From positions 1 to 58,859 of the forward strand of contig DASCMO010000006.1 in NCBI GenBank assembly GCA_036010965.1: DNA of 58,859 nucleotides, read 5' to 3'. The notes below the pieces were generated by a model, which had not been told where the DNA came from, searched no databases, and saw nothing but the letters and a program-made list of their open reading frames with translations. Positions 8,527-17,424 of this stretch are shown here, one piece after another (position 1 is the stretch's first letter; each line of letters begins with the position of its first letter). The DNA is from GCA-2686265 sp036010965 (GTDB taxonomy: Bacteria > Planctomycetota > UBA1135 > GCA-002686595). The translations under genes and the position numbers were made by a program.

Positions 8527-9891
8527 CTAGCTCTCGGTCACCGCGGACAGGGTGTCGAGGCCGGGGATGTGGGAGGTGTCGATCTCGCCGCTCTGGAACG
8601 CCTCGCTCTCGAGCACCGCGATGTGCAGGGGAATCGTCGTCGAGACGCCTTCTACACGCGAGGCGCGCAGGGCGTCGAGCATGAGCTTGATCGCCTCCGC
8701 GCGGGTCTCGCCGTGGGAAATGAGCTTTGCGAGCAGGGAGTCGTAGTGCGGCGAGACCACCTCGCCCGCGGCGAGGTGCGTGTCCACCCGCACGCGCGCG
8801 GCGCCGGGGGCGAGATCGAAGGCCGTCAGGGTGCCCGGCGTGGGCAGGAAGTCGCGCGCGGGGTCCTCGGCGTTGATGCGGCACTCGATCGCGTGGCCCT
8901 CGAAGCGCACGTCTTCCTGGCGCAGGCCGAGGGGACGGTTGGCCGCCACGGCTAGCTGCTCTCCGACGAGGTCGATGCCGGTCACCAGCTCGGTCAAGGG
9001 ATGCTCTACCTGCAGGCGGGCGTTCATTTCCATGAAGTGCAGGGTGCCGTCGGGGGTGCGCAGGAACTCGACCGTGCCCGCGCCCGAGTAGCCGATCGCC
9101 GCCGCCGCGTGCGCGGACTGCTCGCCCAGGCGCGAGCGCTGCTCGGGGGCGAGTGCCGGGCAGGGGGACTCCTCGATCAGTTTTTGGTGGTTGCGCTGGA
9201 TGGAGCAGTCCCGCTCGCCGAGGTGGATCGCCGCGCCGTCTCCGTCGCCGAGGATCTGGACCTCGACGTGTCGCCCGGCGCTGAGGTAGCGCTCCAGGTA
9301 CAGCCCGTCGTCGCCGAAGGCTGCGGCCGCCTCGGTCGAGGCCTCGGCGAAACCCGTGCGCAGGCTCGCCTCGTCGGTCGCCAGGCGCATGCCGCGTCCG
9401 CCGCCGCCGGCGTCGGCCTTGACCATCACCGGGTAGCCGATCGAACGCGCGAGCTCGACCGCTTCGTCCGCGTCGGCCAGCAGGTCGTCGCTCCCGGGCA
9501 CGACCGGAAGGCCCGCGGCCAGCATCGTGCGCTTGGCGGAGAGCTTGCGGCCCAGTCGTTCCATCACTCCCGGCGAGGGCCCGACGAAGGTCAGGCCGAA
9601 CTGGCTGCAGAGTGCGGCGAAGTCGGGGCGCTCGGCCAGGAATCCCCAGCCGGGGTGGACGGCGCTGCAGCCGGTCTGCAAGCCGGCCTGCAGGATCCGT
9701 TCGCCCAAGAGGTAGCTCGCGCCGGGCGCGGCCTCGCCGATGGCGACGACCTCGTCGAAGCGCTCCAGCCAGCCGGCGCCGCGGTCGGCTTCGGAGAAGA
9801 CGCCGACGGTGGCGATCCCGAGCTCGCGCGCCGTGCGCGCGACGCGCACGGCAACCTCTCCACGGTTGGCGATCAACAGCTTCTTGAACAT
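8527..9891 (-). CDS. accC: biotin carboxylase subunit of acyl-CoA carboxylase
   Basis: A 454-residue ATP-grasp enzyme that carboxylates biotin with bicarbonate and ATP. It begins KKLLIANRGEVAVRVART, followed by VHPGWGFLAE, the glycine-rich loop KADAGGGGRGM, and the catalytic EMNARLQVEHPLTE segment. Its length fits AccC (about 450). It is the first gene of a three-gene leftward operon (BC, CT, BCCP) with small gaps or overlaps, so the products probably form one holoenzyme. The intergenic region to the divergent gene at 9970 is only 78 bp. Confidence 0.95.
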   Translation of the reverse strand: MFKKLLIANRGEVAVRVARTARELGIATVGVFSEADRGAGWLERFDEVVAIGEAAPGASYLLGERILQAGLQTGCSAVHPGWGFLAERPDFAALCSQFGLTFVGPSPGVMERLGRKLSAKRTMLAAGLPVVPGSDDLLADADEAVELARSIGYPVMVKADAGGGGRGMRLATDEASLRTGFAEASTEAAAAFGDDGLYLERYLSAGRHVEVQILGDGDGAAIHLGERDCSIQRNHQKLIEESPCPALAPEQRSRLGEQSAHAAAAIGYSGAGTVEFLRTPDGTLHFMEMNARLQVEHPLTELVTGIDLVGEQLAVAANRPLGLRQEDVRFEGHAIECRINAEDPARDFLPTPGTLTAFDLAPGAARVRVDTHLAAGEVVSPHYDSLLAKLISHGETRAEAIKLMLDALRASRVEGVSTTIPLHIAVLESEAFQSGEIDTSHIPGLDTLSAVTES

Positions 9892-9969
9892 GCGCTCAAC
9901 GGACCGGGGCCCGCGGCGCAGAGCCTATCAGTCAAGCGGCGGGGGCGGGTAGGATCGCCGGCCCCGATC

Positions 9970-12009
9970 ATGCGACTCCTCCCGGTCTTTCTCCTCACCT
10001 GGGCCCTCGTCTCGAGCGGGGCGGCGGCATCCGTGACCCACCCTGGTGACGAGGCGCAGGTGTGGCTGGAGCGCCTGTCCGCTCCCTCGGCCGCCGAGCG
10101 CGACCGGGCCCAGCGCTGGCTAGCCGTGCACCTGGTGCGCGATGACTACGCCGCCCTGGCGCGCGCGGCCATGGACGGCGACGCGGAACTGCGGCGGCGG
10201 CTCGGCGACGCCCTTGCCGCCGACGGGCGCCACCTCGCCCTGGGGGCGCTACTGCTGGTCGAGGAGGACGGCGTGCTGGCGGCCCTGGGCGCGAAGACCG
10301 TCGATGAACTGGTGTCCGAGTGGTGCCCGGGAGCGGCGCGGCGCCGAGCGTCGCGCGGGAGCGTGATCACGGCCCTGGTGCGCCTGGGCGAGCACCGCTT
10401 CGAGATCGCCGCGGGCGCCGTTGGCGTCCCGCGCCTGGCGGCGAGCCTCGCGCGCCTGGGCGACCTGGGGATCCCGCTGGTCGTCGATCCGCGCCTCGAA
10501 GGACGCGCGGCGCGCTCCCTGCCGGGGTGGACCGGCACGGCCTGCGGTCTCCTGGCCGAGGTCGCGCACGCCGATCGCCTCTCGCTATCGGGCGTGGGGG
10601 ACTGGGATGGCGAGCAGCCTGGCGAGGGCGCCTTCGTCCTCGTCGGTCCGCGCGGCGGCGCGCGCGAGATCGGATCCGATTTGCTGCGCTCGTGGTGCGC
10701 CTCGTTGCAGCGCGCTGACGAGCGCGCCCCCGCCGCGGCGCGCGCCCTGGCCGCCAGCGGGTGGCCGGCCGCCCTCGCCTGGCTAGAGCGCTCGTGGTTC
10801 GAGCGCGACCACTCCGCGGCCCTCGACGGCTTGCTGCTGGCCGCTGGCCGCGGCCGCATCGCGCCGGCCCTGTGCCTGGGCGAAGGGCGGCGGCGCGTGA
10901 TCGCCGCGGCCGATGAAGGCCTGGTCCGCGGTGACGCGGCCGGTCGCCGCCGGGCCGAGGAGGTGGCGCGCGCCCTCGCCCGCGCCGGCTCCCTATCGCC
11001 TGTCGGGGACGACCTGGCGCCCCTGCTACTCGAGGGCTGGGACCGCAACGACGCGCCGCGCATCTGGGTGCGACTGACGGCCCTCGAAGGACGCAGCGTC
11101 CTGGCGCCCGCAGTCCTCGCGCGGGTGGTCGAGGTGGGCGAAGGCCCCGACGCCGCGCCGGCGATGCGGATGGCGGCCCTGCGCGTCCTGGCGGGCCTGA
11201 CCCGGCCACCGGAGGAGTTGCGCCTGCCAGACCTCGCGCGCCTGTGGGCGTGGACTGGTGAGCGCGGAGCCCGCGGCGAGCTGCTGGACCTGCTGGAGGC
11301 GATCGGGGGCGTCGATCCCGACGACCCGGCCGTGCCCGCGCCCGTGCGCTTCGACGCCCTGGCGCGAGGGGAGCTCGGCGCGGAGGCGCTGGCCCTGCTC
11401 ATGGAGTCCCTGGCCGATCCCGCCACGCTGACGACGCGCCGGGAGTGGGTGCACCTGCTCACCCGGCGGGTCGAGCGCGAGGGCGCGACTCGGGCGGGGC
11501 GCCTGCTCGAGCCCGGGTTCGGCGCGGCGGGCGACCCCGCGGGCAAGGCTCCGGGCGAATCCTCGGACGAGCCCTGGGGCGAGGCCCTGATGGGCCTGGC
11601 CCTCGAGGCGGGCTGTCTGGCCCCGGCGTTCGAGGTGCAGCTCTTCGAGCGCCTACGCGAGCGCCATGCTTCCGCTGCGGGGGACCTGCTGCTCCTGGGC
11701 GAGCTCGGCGCCGGTCCGCGGGGCTCGAGCGCCCGGGATCTCCTGCTGGCGCGCCTCGAAGAGCTAGCGCCGTCCCCCGATCGGGACCTCGCCGCCAGCG
11801 AGGAGCTGGCGCGGGCCCTCACCGCCGCCGCCCGCCGTCTGGCGGAGGTGCGCCGGGACGATCTCCTCCTGGGGCTCGTTCAAGCTGTGCGGATCGCGAC
11901 GGCCGACCCCGCTCACCCCCTCCATCGGCGCCTGGCCGCCCGCGCCTGGCCGCCCCCGCGCCTGCCGCGCGCCACGCGCCTGTCAGCCCTCGAGCGCGTC
12001 CTGCCATGA
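9970..12009 (+). CDS. large exported protein of unknown function, HEAT-like helical repeats
   Basis: 679 residues starting at MRLLPVFLLTWALVSSGAAA, a clear signal peptide. The rest is rich in Ala, Leu, Arg and Glu and has repeated short amphipathic helices (DEAQVWLERLSA, RDRAQRWLAVHLV, ALARAAMDGDAELRRRLGDAL). This is compatible with an alpha-solenoid of the HEAT type, seen often in exported planctomycete proteins. No catalytic motif is visible. The start is ATG 9970, because the open frame before it (9001-9969) is antisense to accC. It is divergent from accC. I do not recognise the family. Confidence 0.75.
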   Translation: MRLLPVFLLTWALVSSGAAASVTHPGDEAQVWLERLSAPSAAERDRAQRWLAVHLVRDDYAALARAAMDGDAELRRRLGDALAADGRHLALGALLLVEEDGVLAALGAKTVDELVSEWCPGAARRRASRGSVITALVRLGEHRFEIAAGAVGVPRLAASLARLGDLGIPLVVDPRLEGRAARSLPGWTGTACGLLAEVAHADRLSLSGVGDWDGEQPGEGAFVLVGPRGGAREIGSDLLRSWCASLQRADERAPAAARALAASGWPAALAWLERSWFERDHSAALDGLLLAAGRGRIAPALCLGEGRRRVIAAADEGLVRGDAAGRRRAEEVARALARAGSLSPVGDDLAPLLLEGWDRNDAPRIWVRLTALEGRSVLAPAVLARVVEVGEGPDAAPAMRMAALRVLAGLTRPPEELRLPDLARLWAWTGERGARGELLDLLEAIGGVDPDDPAVPAPVRFDALARGELGAEALALLMESLADPATLTTRREWVHLLTRRVEREGATRAGRLLEPGFGAAGDPAGKAPGESSDEPWGEALMGLALEAGCLAPAFEVQLFERLRERHASAAGDLLLLGELGAGPRGSSARDLLLARLEELAPSPDRDLAASEELARALTAAARRLAEVRRDDLLLGLVQAVRIATADPAHPLHRRLAARAWPPPRLPRATRLSALERVLP

Positions 12010-12066
12010 GCTGATCCGGGCCGAGATCGACGGCGATTGGCCTTCGGGCTTCCCCCGAGGCCGCCG

Positions 12067-12900
12067 ATGAGCAAGATGGGGCCTCCAGCGATCCGAGCCC
12101 ACGCCCTTGCGAGCGACTCCATGGCCGAGACCCCCGAGACCACCGAGACTCCTCCCGCCGACGAGCCGAGCCGCGCCGAGGAATCCGCGCGAGAGGGAGC
12201 GGACTCCAGCGCGGCCGGCCTGTTGGGTCGAGCGGATCCCGACGAGGCCCGCGCGACGCCCGTGCGGCGCGAGGAGATCCAGATGATCGACGACCCGCGC
12301 GGGCAGATCGCAGAGCAATTTCGCAGCCTGCGCAACTCGATCATCGCCCTCAATCCCGACGGCGCCCCGCGCACGGTGGTCCTGACCAGCGCCGTGGAAG
12401 GGGAGGGCAAGACCGTCTCGAGCCTCAACCTCGCGATCGCCCTCGCGGAGCTGCCTGGCACCCAGGTGCTCGTCGTCGACGGTGACCTGCACGCGCCGGC
12501 CGTGGAGGAATACCTCGGCGTCCCTCGCCGCCAGGGCCTGGCCGACGTGCTGCGCGGGACCTGCGCCATCGACGCTGCGATCCGTTCCTCCTCGATCGCC
12601 CAGGTCTCCTTGATGGGGGCCGGGACCTTGCCCGAGAACCCCTCCAAGTTGCTGGGCTCGGAGCGCATGCGCACGGTGCTGAACTCTCTCAAGCAGCGCT
12701 ACTCCTACGTCCTGATCGACACGCCCGCGGCCATGTCGATCAGCGACGCCAGCCTGCTCGGTGCCATCGCCGACGGGGTCGTGCTCGTCGTGCGCCTCGA
12801 GTCCACGCCGCGCCCCTACGTCGAGCAAACACTCAATGATCTCGAAGCCATGGGCGGCAACGTTCTGGGTACTTGCCTGACGGGCGCGCGACCGCACTGA
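12067..12900 (+). CDS. BY-kinase-like P-loop ATPase (CpsD/CapB type)
   Basis: About 277 residues. An acidic disordered N-terminus (PETTETPPADE) precedes a Wzc-C/CpsD-like domain with EQFRSLRNSI, Walker A (SAVEGEGKTVSS), Walker A' (VLVVDGDLHAP) and Walker B (YVLIDTPAA). Such cytoplasmic tyrosine kinases control polysaccharide chain length with a membrane partner. No transmembrane segment and no C-terminal Tyr cluster are present, and no Wzz-like partner lies nearby. Starts at ATG 12067, ATG 12121 and an upstream TTG (12037) are all possible; the Shine-Dalgarno evidence is weak. Confidence 0.8.
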   Translation: MSKMGPPAIRAHALASDSMAETPETTETPPADEPSRAEESAREGADSSAAGLLGRADPDEARATPVRREEIQMIDDPRGQIAEQFRSLRNSIIALNPDGAPRTVVLTSAVEGEGKTVSSLNLAIALAELPGTQVLVVDGDLHAPAVEEYLGVPRRQGLADVLRGTCAIDAAIRSSSIAQVSLMGAGTLPENPSKLLGSERMRTVLNSLKQRYSYVLIDTPAAMSISDASLLGAIADGVVLVVRLESTPRPYVEQTLNDLEAMGGNVLGTCLTGARPH

Positions 12901-12937
12901 GGGCGCGCGACTGCACCAAAGAGGGCCGCCGCGGCGC

Positions 12938-13825
12938 TCAGCGCTCAGCGCGCGTGCGGGCCAGGATGCGCCGGCCGAGGGGGCGGCCGGAGCGGGCCGA
13001 GCGCACGAGGGCGCCGAGGTGCGCGGCCTCCCAGGCGAGGGTGCGAGCGTGATCGGGATAGGCGCGCTCGAGGCGAAGGAACTCGGCTCCGTGGTGGCTG
13101 CGGCGTCCGCTTTGACGCTCGCAGGGCAAGACCGCGTGCAGCAGCTCGTGGTGGAGCACCGAGCCCACGAACCAGAGCGGGACCGCCTCCTGGTCGAGGA
13201 CCGGATGGATGCGGATCAGGCGCGTGCGCGGCTGGAAGCTGCCGAGGATCAACCGACCGCGCGAGGTGCTGCGCGAGCGCCGGCCCCAGGTGATGCCCGG
13301 CGCGCATAACTCGGGCCCGAAGGCACGCGGGAAGCGCGCCGCGGTGAGGGCGGCGGCCAGGGGCTCGAGGTCGTGCTGCACACCGCGCGGCCGCAGGCGC
13401 TCGGTGCGCTCGCCGACCGCCGGGAGCGCCGCCAGGGAGGTCTCTAACCACTCGTCCAGCTCGCGCGAGGCCCGGCGGGCCCGGCGCCCGACGCACAGCC
13501 AGCGACCGAGGGCCGCGCGCACCGAAGGGGGCGCCTGGGCGAAGAGGGCGTGCAGGCGTACGACCCGTCCGCCACGCAGGCCGGGGGCGGTGCGCAGCTC
13601 GCGCCGTGTCGGCGCGCGGGCCACCACCGGAGCCGTGCGCGAACGACCGTAGCGCACGCGCACCGGATGGCGGAGGGCGCGTGAGAGCTCCGACTCCCAG
13701 ACCTCGACAGGCACCGGCGCCGGATCCTCTGGGGCGTGCGGGGCCGCGCCCGTTCGCTGCTCGCCCGCCACGCAGAATGGCTCGGCGAAAAGCAGAGCGG
13801 TGCTGGTGCGTCGCGCGGTGGCCAT
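12938..13825 (-). CDS. SprT-like zinc metalloprotein
   Basis: A 295-residue, Arg-rich protein. The SprT-like core has VLHHELLHAVLP (HELLH, with two zinc ligands and the catalytic Glu) and a downstream SHHGAEFLRLERAYP segment offering a third His. RLILGSFQPRTRLIRIHPVLD before the HELLH matches the beta-sheet preceding the active helix in SprT proteins. The N-terminal half (HALFAQAPPSVRAALGRW and onward) is helical, without a recognised motif. It is probably cytoplasmic, since there is no signal peptide. Some SprT proteins act on DNA-protein crosslinks, but nothing here proves that role. The start is ATG 13825. Confidence 0.75.
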   Translation of the reverse strand: MATARRTSTALLFAEPFCVAGEQRTGAAPHAPEDPAPVPVEVWESELSRALRHPVRVRYGRSRTAPVVARAPTRRELRTAPGLRGGRVVRLHALFAQAPPSVRAALGRWLCVGRRARRASRELDEWLETSLAALPAVGERTERLRPRGVQHDLEPLAAALTAARFPRAFGPELCAPGITWGRRSRSTSRGRLILGSFQPRTRLIRIHPVLDQEAVPLWFVGSVLHHELLHAVLPCERQSGRRSHHGAEFLRLERAYPDHARTLAWEAAHLGALVRSARSGRPLGRRILARTRAER

Positions 13826-13884
13826 GTCGGCCCCAGCATAGGCCCTCGGCGGCGCCGGATCAGCGTACCTCCCGCCCGCTGAGC

Positions 13885-15867
13885 TCAGTTCCCGCCGATT
13901 TTGAGCTCGATCGTCAACTGCTTGCCGTCGGCGACGGTGATCGTCTTCTGGAGCTGCTGCAGGTCGCCCATGTCCAGCAGGAAGTCGCCCCCGCCGCCGG
14001 CCGTGCGCGGCGGCGTGGCATTCAGGCGGTAGCTGCCAGGGGATACGTTCGCGAGGACGTACTTGCCCTTTGCGTTGCTGCGCGTCTGGTAGAAGCGTGG
14101 GATGCCGTTGGTGCGCCCGTTGACCCGCAGGTCGACCCGCGACCCGGCGACGGTCTGTCCGGTGGCGTCGAGCACGACGCCCGAGATAGTCCCGCCCGAG
14201 ATCAGCTCGATCGTCCCGACCCCGGTGTCGCCGCCCTCGCTGACGAGGATCTCCTGCTGGATGAACTCGCAGTGAGCGCCCGACTTGACGCGGATCTGGT
14301 AGGCCTCGGGCATCAGGTTGCTCAGGGTGAACGAGCCGTCCGCGCCCGTGTTGGTCTGCGCCTTGGATGCGTTGGTGGGCATCATGTCGCCCATCATTCG
14401 ATCGAACTCGCTGTCGGTCCACGTGTTGTCGTGGGTCGTGACGCGCGCGCGCGCGACCGGTTTCCCGGCGCCATCGACGATCACGCCGGAGATCGAACCG
14501 CCCTGGGTCATGCGCACCATGACGCCGGTCACCACGCTGCCCTGATCTACTCGGAACGGATCGGAGTAGGAGCTGGCAAAGCCCCTGGCGCGGGCCTCGA
14601 CGACGTAGCTGCCGGGCGGCACGTCGGTCAGGCGGTAGGAGCCGTTCTGGCTGCGGAAGTCGCGCTTGACCTTGGTCTGGCTCGTCGCGGGGTGGTTCTC
14701 GTAGGTCTGGCGCAGGACGCAGGTGAAGCTGGAGAGCGGCTCGCCCGAGGAGAGGGCGATGACCGTCCCCGACACGCTGGCCTGGGGTGACATCTCGATC
14801 ACCACGTTGATCGATCCGGTGTCGGCGCGCTCGTTGTTGACCGCCTTGAAGCCGGGCTTCTTGACCGCGATCGTGTACTTGCCGGCGTTGAGGGCTCGCA
14901 GGCAGAACTCGCCCTTGGCGTCTGTGACGGTGGCGTCACGGCACTGCTGGGTGCTGTTTGAGTAGGCGATGGCCACCACGCTCGCTCCCTCGATCGGAGT
15001 CTGCGTCGTGTCGAACACCTTGCCGCAGATCATCTCAGCCACCTCGAGGGTGATGTCCCGCTCGAACGACGGCTTGCCGGAGTCGAAACTCAGGCCGTTG
15101 ATGAAGGCGTTGCCGAATCCATCGGCCGTGATGCTGAGGGCCTTGTTGCCCGGGTTGAGGTTCGTGAACTCGTAGTAACCCGATGCGTCGGAGGTGACCG
15201 TATGGTCGTGTTCGGTGACCGCATTCATGGCGTATAGCATGCCGTCGAGGTGCAGGGTGGCGTCGGGCACCGCGCCGCCGGTCACGTCGCGCACGTAGCC
15301 GCGCAGGGCCACGCCGCCTGCCATCACGATCGGCGGCTGCTCGAAGCGACCATCGGCACCGACCCTGATCCCCTCGACCTCCGCATTCGAGTACTCGGCG
15401 TGCTTGACCGTCAGGGCGTAGCTGTCGAAGGGCTCGACGCCCTCGAAGGCGAAGGCTCCCTTCGCGTCCGTCTTGGTGTGCCGCTCTTCGGAATGGTCCA
15501 CCGGATCGTTCACGAACACCATGGTGGAGAGGTTGGTCTTGCCCAGCGTCACGCTTGCGTCGGCCACGGGTCCGCCGCTCTCGTTCTGGACCGTGCCCAC
15601 GAGGGCGTTGTCGAAGCCGTCGTTCAGCACCGCCCGGGTGTTGGGCGCATCGATGTCGTCGGCGATTGCGGCCACGTCGCGTCCGGTTCCGGCGTCGGGG
15701 CCGCGCAGCTCGCCGGAGGTCGGCTGGGAGCCGCCGTCGGCAGGGGCGACCGCTTCCGGGCCCAGGCCGCCGGCAGTCGTCGTGCCGTCGTCCCCCATGA
15801 TGTTGAGGGCGAAGAAGAGCGCGCCGGCCGCGACGATCACGAGCACGAGAACGAGGAGGGGCTTCAT
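13885..15867 (-). CDS. membrane-anchored protein with six carboxypeptidase-regulatory-like beta domains
   Basis: 660 residues. An N-terminal hydrophobic helix (about 3-23) and an acidic, low-complexity linker rich in Gly, Pro and Asp precede six CarboxypepD_reg-like Ig-fold units. Each opens with a G-x-V/I motif: VGTVQNESGGPV, LRGYVRDVTGGAV, ICGKVFDTTQTPI, VSGTVIALSSGEP, ISGVIVDGAGKPV and ISGVVLDATGQTV. Unit ends share a GSY/GKYTIAVKKPGF-like strand. There is no catalytic domain. It probably forms an elongated stalk or adhesin on the cell surface or in the periplasm. It stands alone, 59 bp from the SprT-like gene. Confidence 0.85.
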   Translation of the reverse strand: MKPLLVLVLVIVAAGALFFALNIMGDDGTTTAGGLGPEAVAPADGGSQPTSGELRGPDAGTGRDVAAIADDIDAPNTRAVLNDGFDNALVGTVQNESGGPVADASVTLGKTNLSTMVFVNDPVDHSEERHTKTDAKGAFAFEGVEPFDSYALTVKHAEYSNAEVEGIRVGADGRFEQPPIVMAGGVALRGYVRDVTGGAVPDATLHLDGMLYAMNAVTEHDHTVTSDASGYYEFTNLNPGNKALSITADGFGNAFINGLSFDSGKPSFERDITLEVAEMICGKVFDTTQTPIEGASVVAIAYSNSTQQCRDATVTDAKGEFCLRALNAGKYTIAVKKPGFKAVNNERADTGSINVVIEMSPQASVSGTVIALSSGEPLSSFTCVLRQTYENHPATSQTKVKRDFRSQNGSYRLTDVPPGSYVVEARARGFASSYSDPFRVDQGSVVTGVMVRMTQGGSISGVIVDGAGKPVARARVTTHDNTWTDSEFDRMMGDMMPTNASKAQTNTGADGSFTLSNLMPEAYQIRVKSGAHCEFIQQEILVSEGGDTGVGTIELISGGTISGVVLDATGQTVAGSRVDLRVNGRTNGIPRFYQTRSNAKGKYVLANVSPGSYRLNATPPRTAGGGGDFLLDMGDLQQLQKTITVADGKQLTIELKIGGN

Positions 15868-16069
15868 CGGCAGTCTGGGTGTTGGTGGGCCGCGTCCGGA
15901 AGGGGACGGACGGGAATCAGGAGTCGAGGAACGAAGATCGCTGAGATTGTACGGATGGACAGGCCCTCTCAGCGGGGTCTGCCCGCGGGCCCGAGGTCGT
16001 AGACGCGCTCAGGGGCCTCTTCTTCCCTGAAAACCGGCTCTGACGGGACTCAAAGAGGCACTGCACGGT

Positions 16070-16621
16070 TCAGGAGCGGCTGGCGGTGGCGAGGGCGGAG
16101 GGGGAGGCCTCGGGCTCGGGCCCGGGCCAGCGCGACTCGCCCATGATCTGGGAGGCGAGGAAGTAGGCGAAGAGCACCAGCTCGAGGTCCTTCCGGCGCC
16201 CGACCTCGATCGACACCCTGCGGCTGAAGGCCCGCCCACGGATGCAGGCCACCTCGCCGGTCTTGGGGGCGACCAGGCGCCAGCCTTTCCGGAGGCCGGG
16301 CAGGGGAACGATGCGGAAGGGGCGGCCTCCGGTGGAGATGGAGATCTCGCGCGAGATGAAGCTCCAGCGCAGGGAGGCGCCCAGCCACTCCCGGCCTTCG
16401 GTCCAGAGGGAGAACTGGCTGCGCAAGAGGCCCGGGTCGCGGCGGAACAGGAGCACCTCGCCGGTCTCGGGGGTGTAGCGTCCGCCGACGACGATTCCCC
16501 AGCGGTTGCGCTCCAGGCGCATCACCCCCAGGTCCCCGTCCGAGCCGGAGACGATGTGGCGCCGTCGGAACAGGCCCCGGACACGGACCTCGTACGTGGC
16601 GGTGCTGGATTTCTGGGTCAT
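16070..16621 (-). CDS. conserved-looking cytoplasmic protein of unknown function
   Basis: 183 residues, not recognised. It is predominantly beta, with short strands joined by turns (YEVRVRGLFRRRHIVSG, RWGIVVGGRYTPETGEVLL, WRLVAPKTGEVACIRG), which recalls the tubby-C/LURP-one type of barrel, though this is only an impression. A final hydrophobic helix (LELVLFAYFLASQIM) is followed by a Pro/Ala/Ser-rich tail. There is no signal peptide. The base composition is like that of its neighbours and the frame is closed by stops on both sides. The next gene upstream is the MerR regulator; there is no obvious operon. Confidence 0.6.
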   Translation of the reverse strand: MTQKSSTATYEVRVRGLFRRRHIVSGSDGDLGVMRLERNRWGIVVGGRYTPETGEVLLFRRDPGLLRSQFSLWTEGREWLGASLRWSFISREISISTGGRPFRIVPLPGLRKGWRLVAPKTGEVACIRGRAFSRRVSIEVGRRKDLELVLFAYFLASQIMGESRWPGPEPEASPSALATASRS

Positions 16622-16743
16622 CGTTCGTCGCGGGTGGGCGCCGGACAGTCTAGCCCGGATCTCCTACCCATCGGCAGGATCGCCGATTGCCTTGGGGTCT
16701 GCGTGCGAGGGTCGCACCTGCAGGCCCAGGCGCGTGCCGGAAA

Positions 16744-17217
16744 TCAGAACAGGGCGCTCAGGAGGGCCGGGAGGGACCCTCCGGTCCGCGTGCAGGGCTC
16801 ACAAAAGTTGTTGTGGAGGCCGGGAGAGTGCTTGCAGCCCCGGCAGGTGTCGAGCTTGTCGAGGGCCGAGCGGACGCCCTCGCTCTGCTCGTCCAGGGCC
16901 TCCTTGCGCTGGCGGATCAGCTCCAGGTGCTCCTCCAGAGCCTTGCGAGTGCGGTCCAGCAGATCCCGGCTGTCCTCCAGCACTTCGCGCGAGCCCATCA
17001 GGTCCCGGACGCGATCGAGGTGCAGCCCCAACTCCTGCAGGTTGCGGATCAGGCGCACGCGGTTGACGTCCGTGGAGCGGTAGTAGCGGAAACCACCCGA
17101 ACTGCGCGCGGCGGGGTTGAGCAGCCCCAGCTCCTCGTAGTAGCGCAGGGTGCGCAGGTTGGTCTGCGCCGCCTCGGCGAAGTCCCCGATCTTCAAGAGT
17201 CCGTCAGTATCGCTCAT
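16744..17217 (-). CDS. MerR-family transcriptional regulator with C-terminal Cys cluster
   Basis: 157 residues. The N-terminal winged HTH is clear (LKIGDFAEAAQTNLRTLRYY, then EELGLLNPA and FRYYRSTDVNRVRLI). A long coiled-coil dimerisation helix covers about residues 65-120, and the C-terminus carries CRGCKHSPGLHNNFCEPC: two CxxC pairs that look like a zinc- or redox-sensing site. The ligand is unknown. The gene is divergent from the YugP-like protease (start 17425), which it may regulate. A short inverted repeat sits just upstream of its start codon. Confidence 0.85.
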   Translation of the reverse strand: MSDTDGLLKIGDFAEAAQTNLRTLRYYEELGLLNPAARSSGGFRYYRSTDVNRVRLIRNLQELGLHLDRVRDLMGSREVLEDSRDLLDRTRKALEEHLELIRQRKEALDEQSEGVRSALDKLDTCRGCKHSPGLHNNFCEPCTRTGGSLPALLSALF

Positions 17218-17225
17218 GCCAATCC

Positions 17226-17240
17226 GGACAGGAGGTGTCC
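17226..17240. promoter_or_regulatory. inverted repeat before merR, possible operator
   Basis: GGACA-GGAGG-TGTCC is a perfect 5-bp inverted repeat with a 5-nt spacer, 9 bp upstream of the MerR-type start codon and within the divergent region shared with the protease gene. MerR proteins bind palindromes between -35 and -10. I see no convincing promoter hexamers, so this is only a candidate autoregulatory site. Confidence 0.25.
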
Positions 17241-17424
17241 AGGCTCATCCTTCACCCGGCATGATAGTGGAGCTTGTGGGCTGGAGGGAACCCCCGGCAG
17301 CGTAGGACGGCCCGTGGGCATCCCGGGCGACCGAGGGACGCAAGTCGCGGATCAGTGTTCTCACCGGGCCCGCCCAGACCGTATACGAGGGGCTCTCGAG
17401 TTCGCCAGGAAAGGAATTCTCTCC

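Noticed and set aside
9001..9969. Long open frame continuous with the gene at 9970
   Set aside because: It is antisense to accC, lacks a start near a ribosome site and has shadow-like composition; the signal peptide begins at 9970.
12930..12960. GCGCTCAGCGCTCAGCGCGC near the convergent ends of two genes, considered as terminator or repeat
   Set aside because: It is a short direct repeat with weak self-pairing, overlaps the 3' end of the SprT-like gene and has no T-tract.
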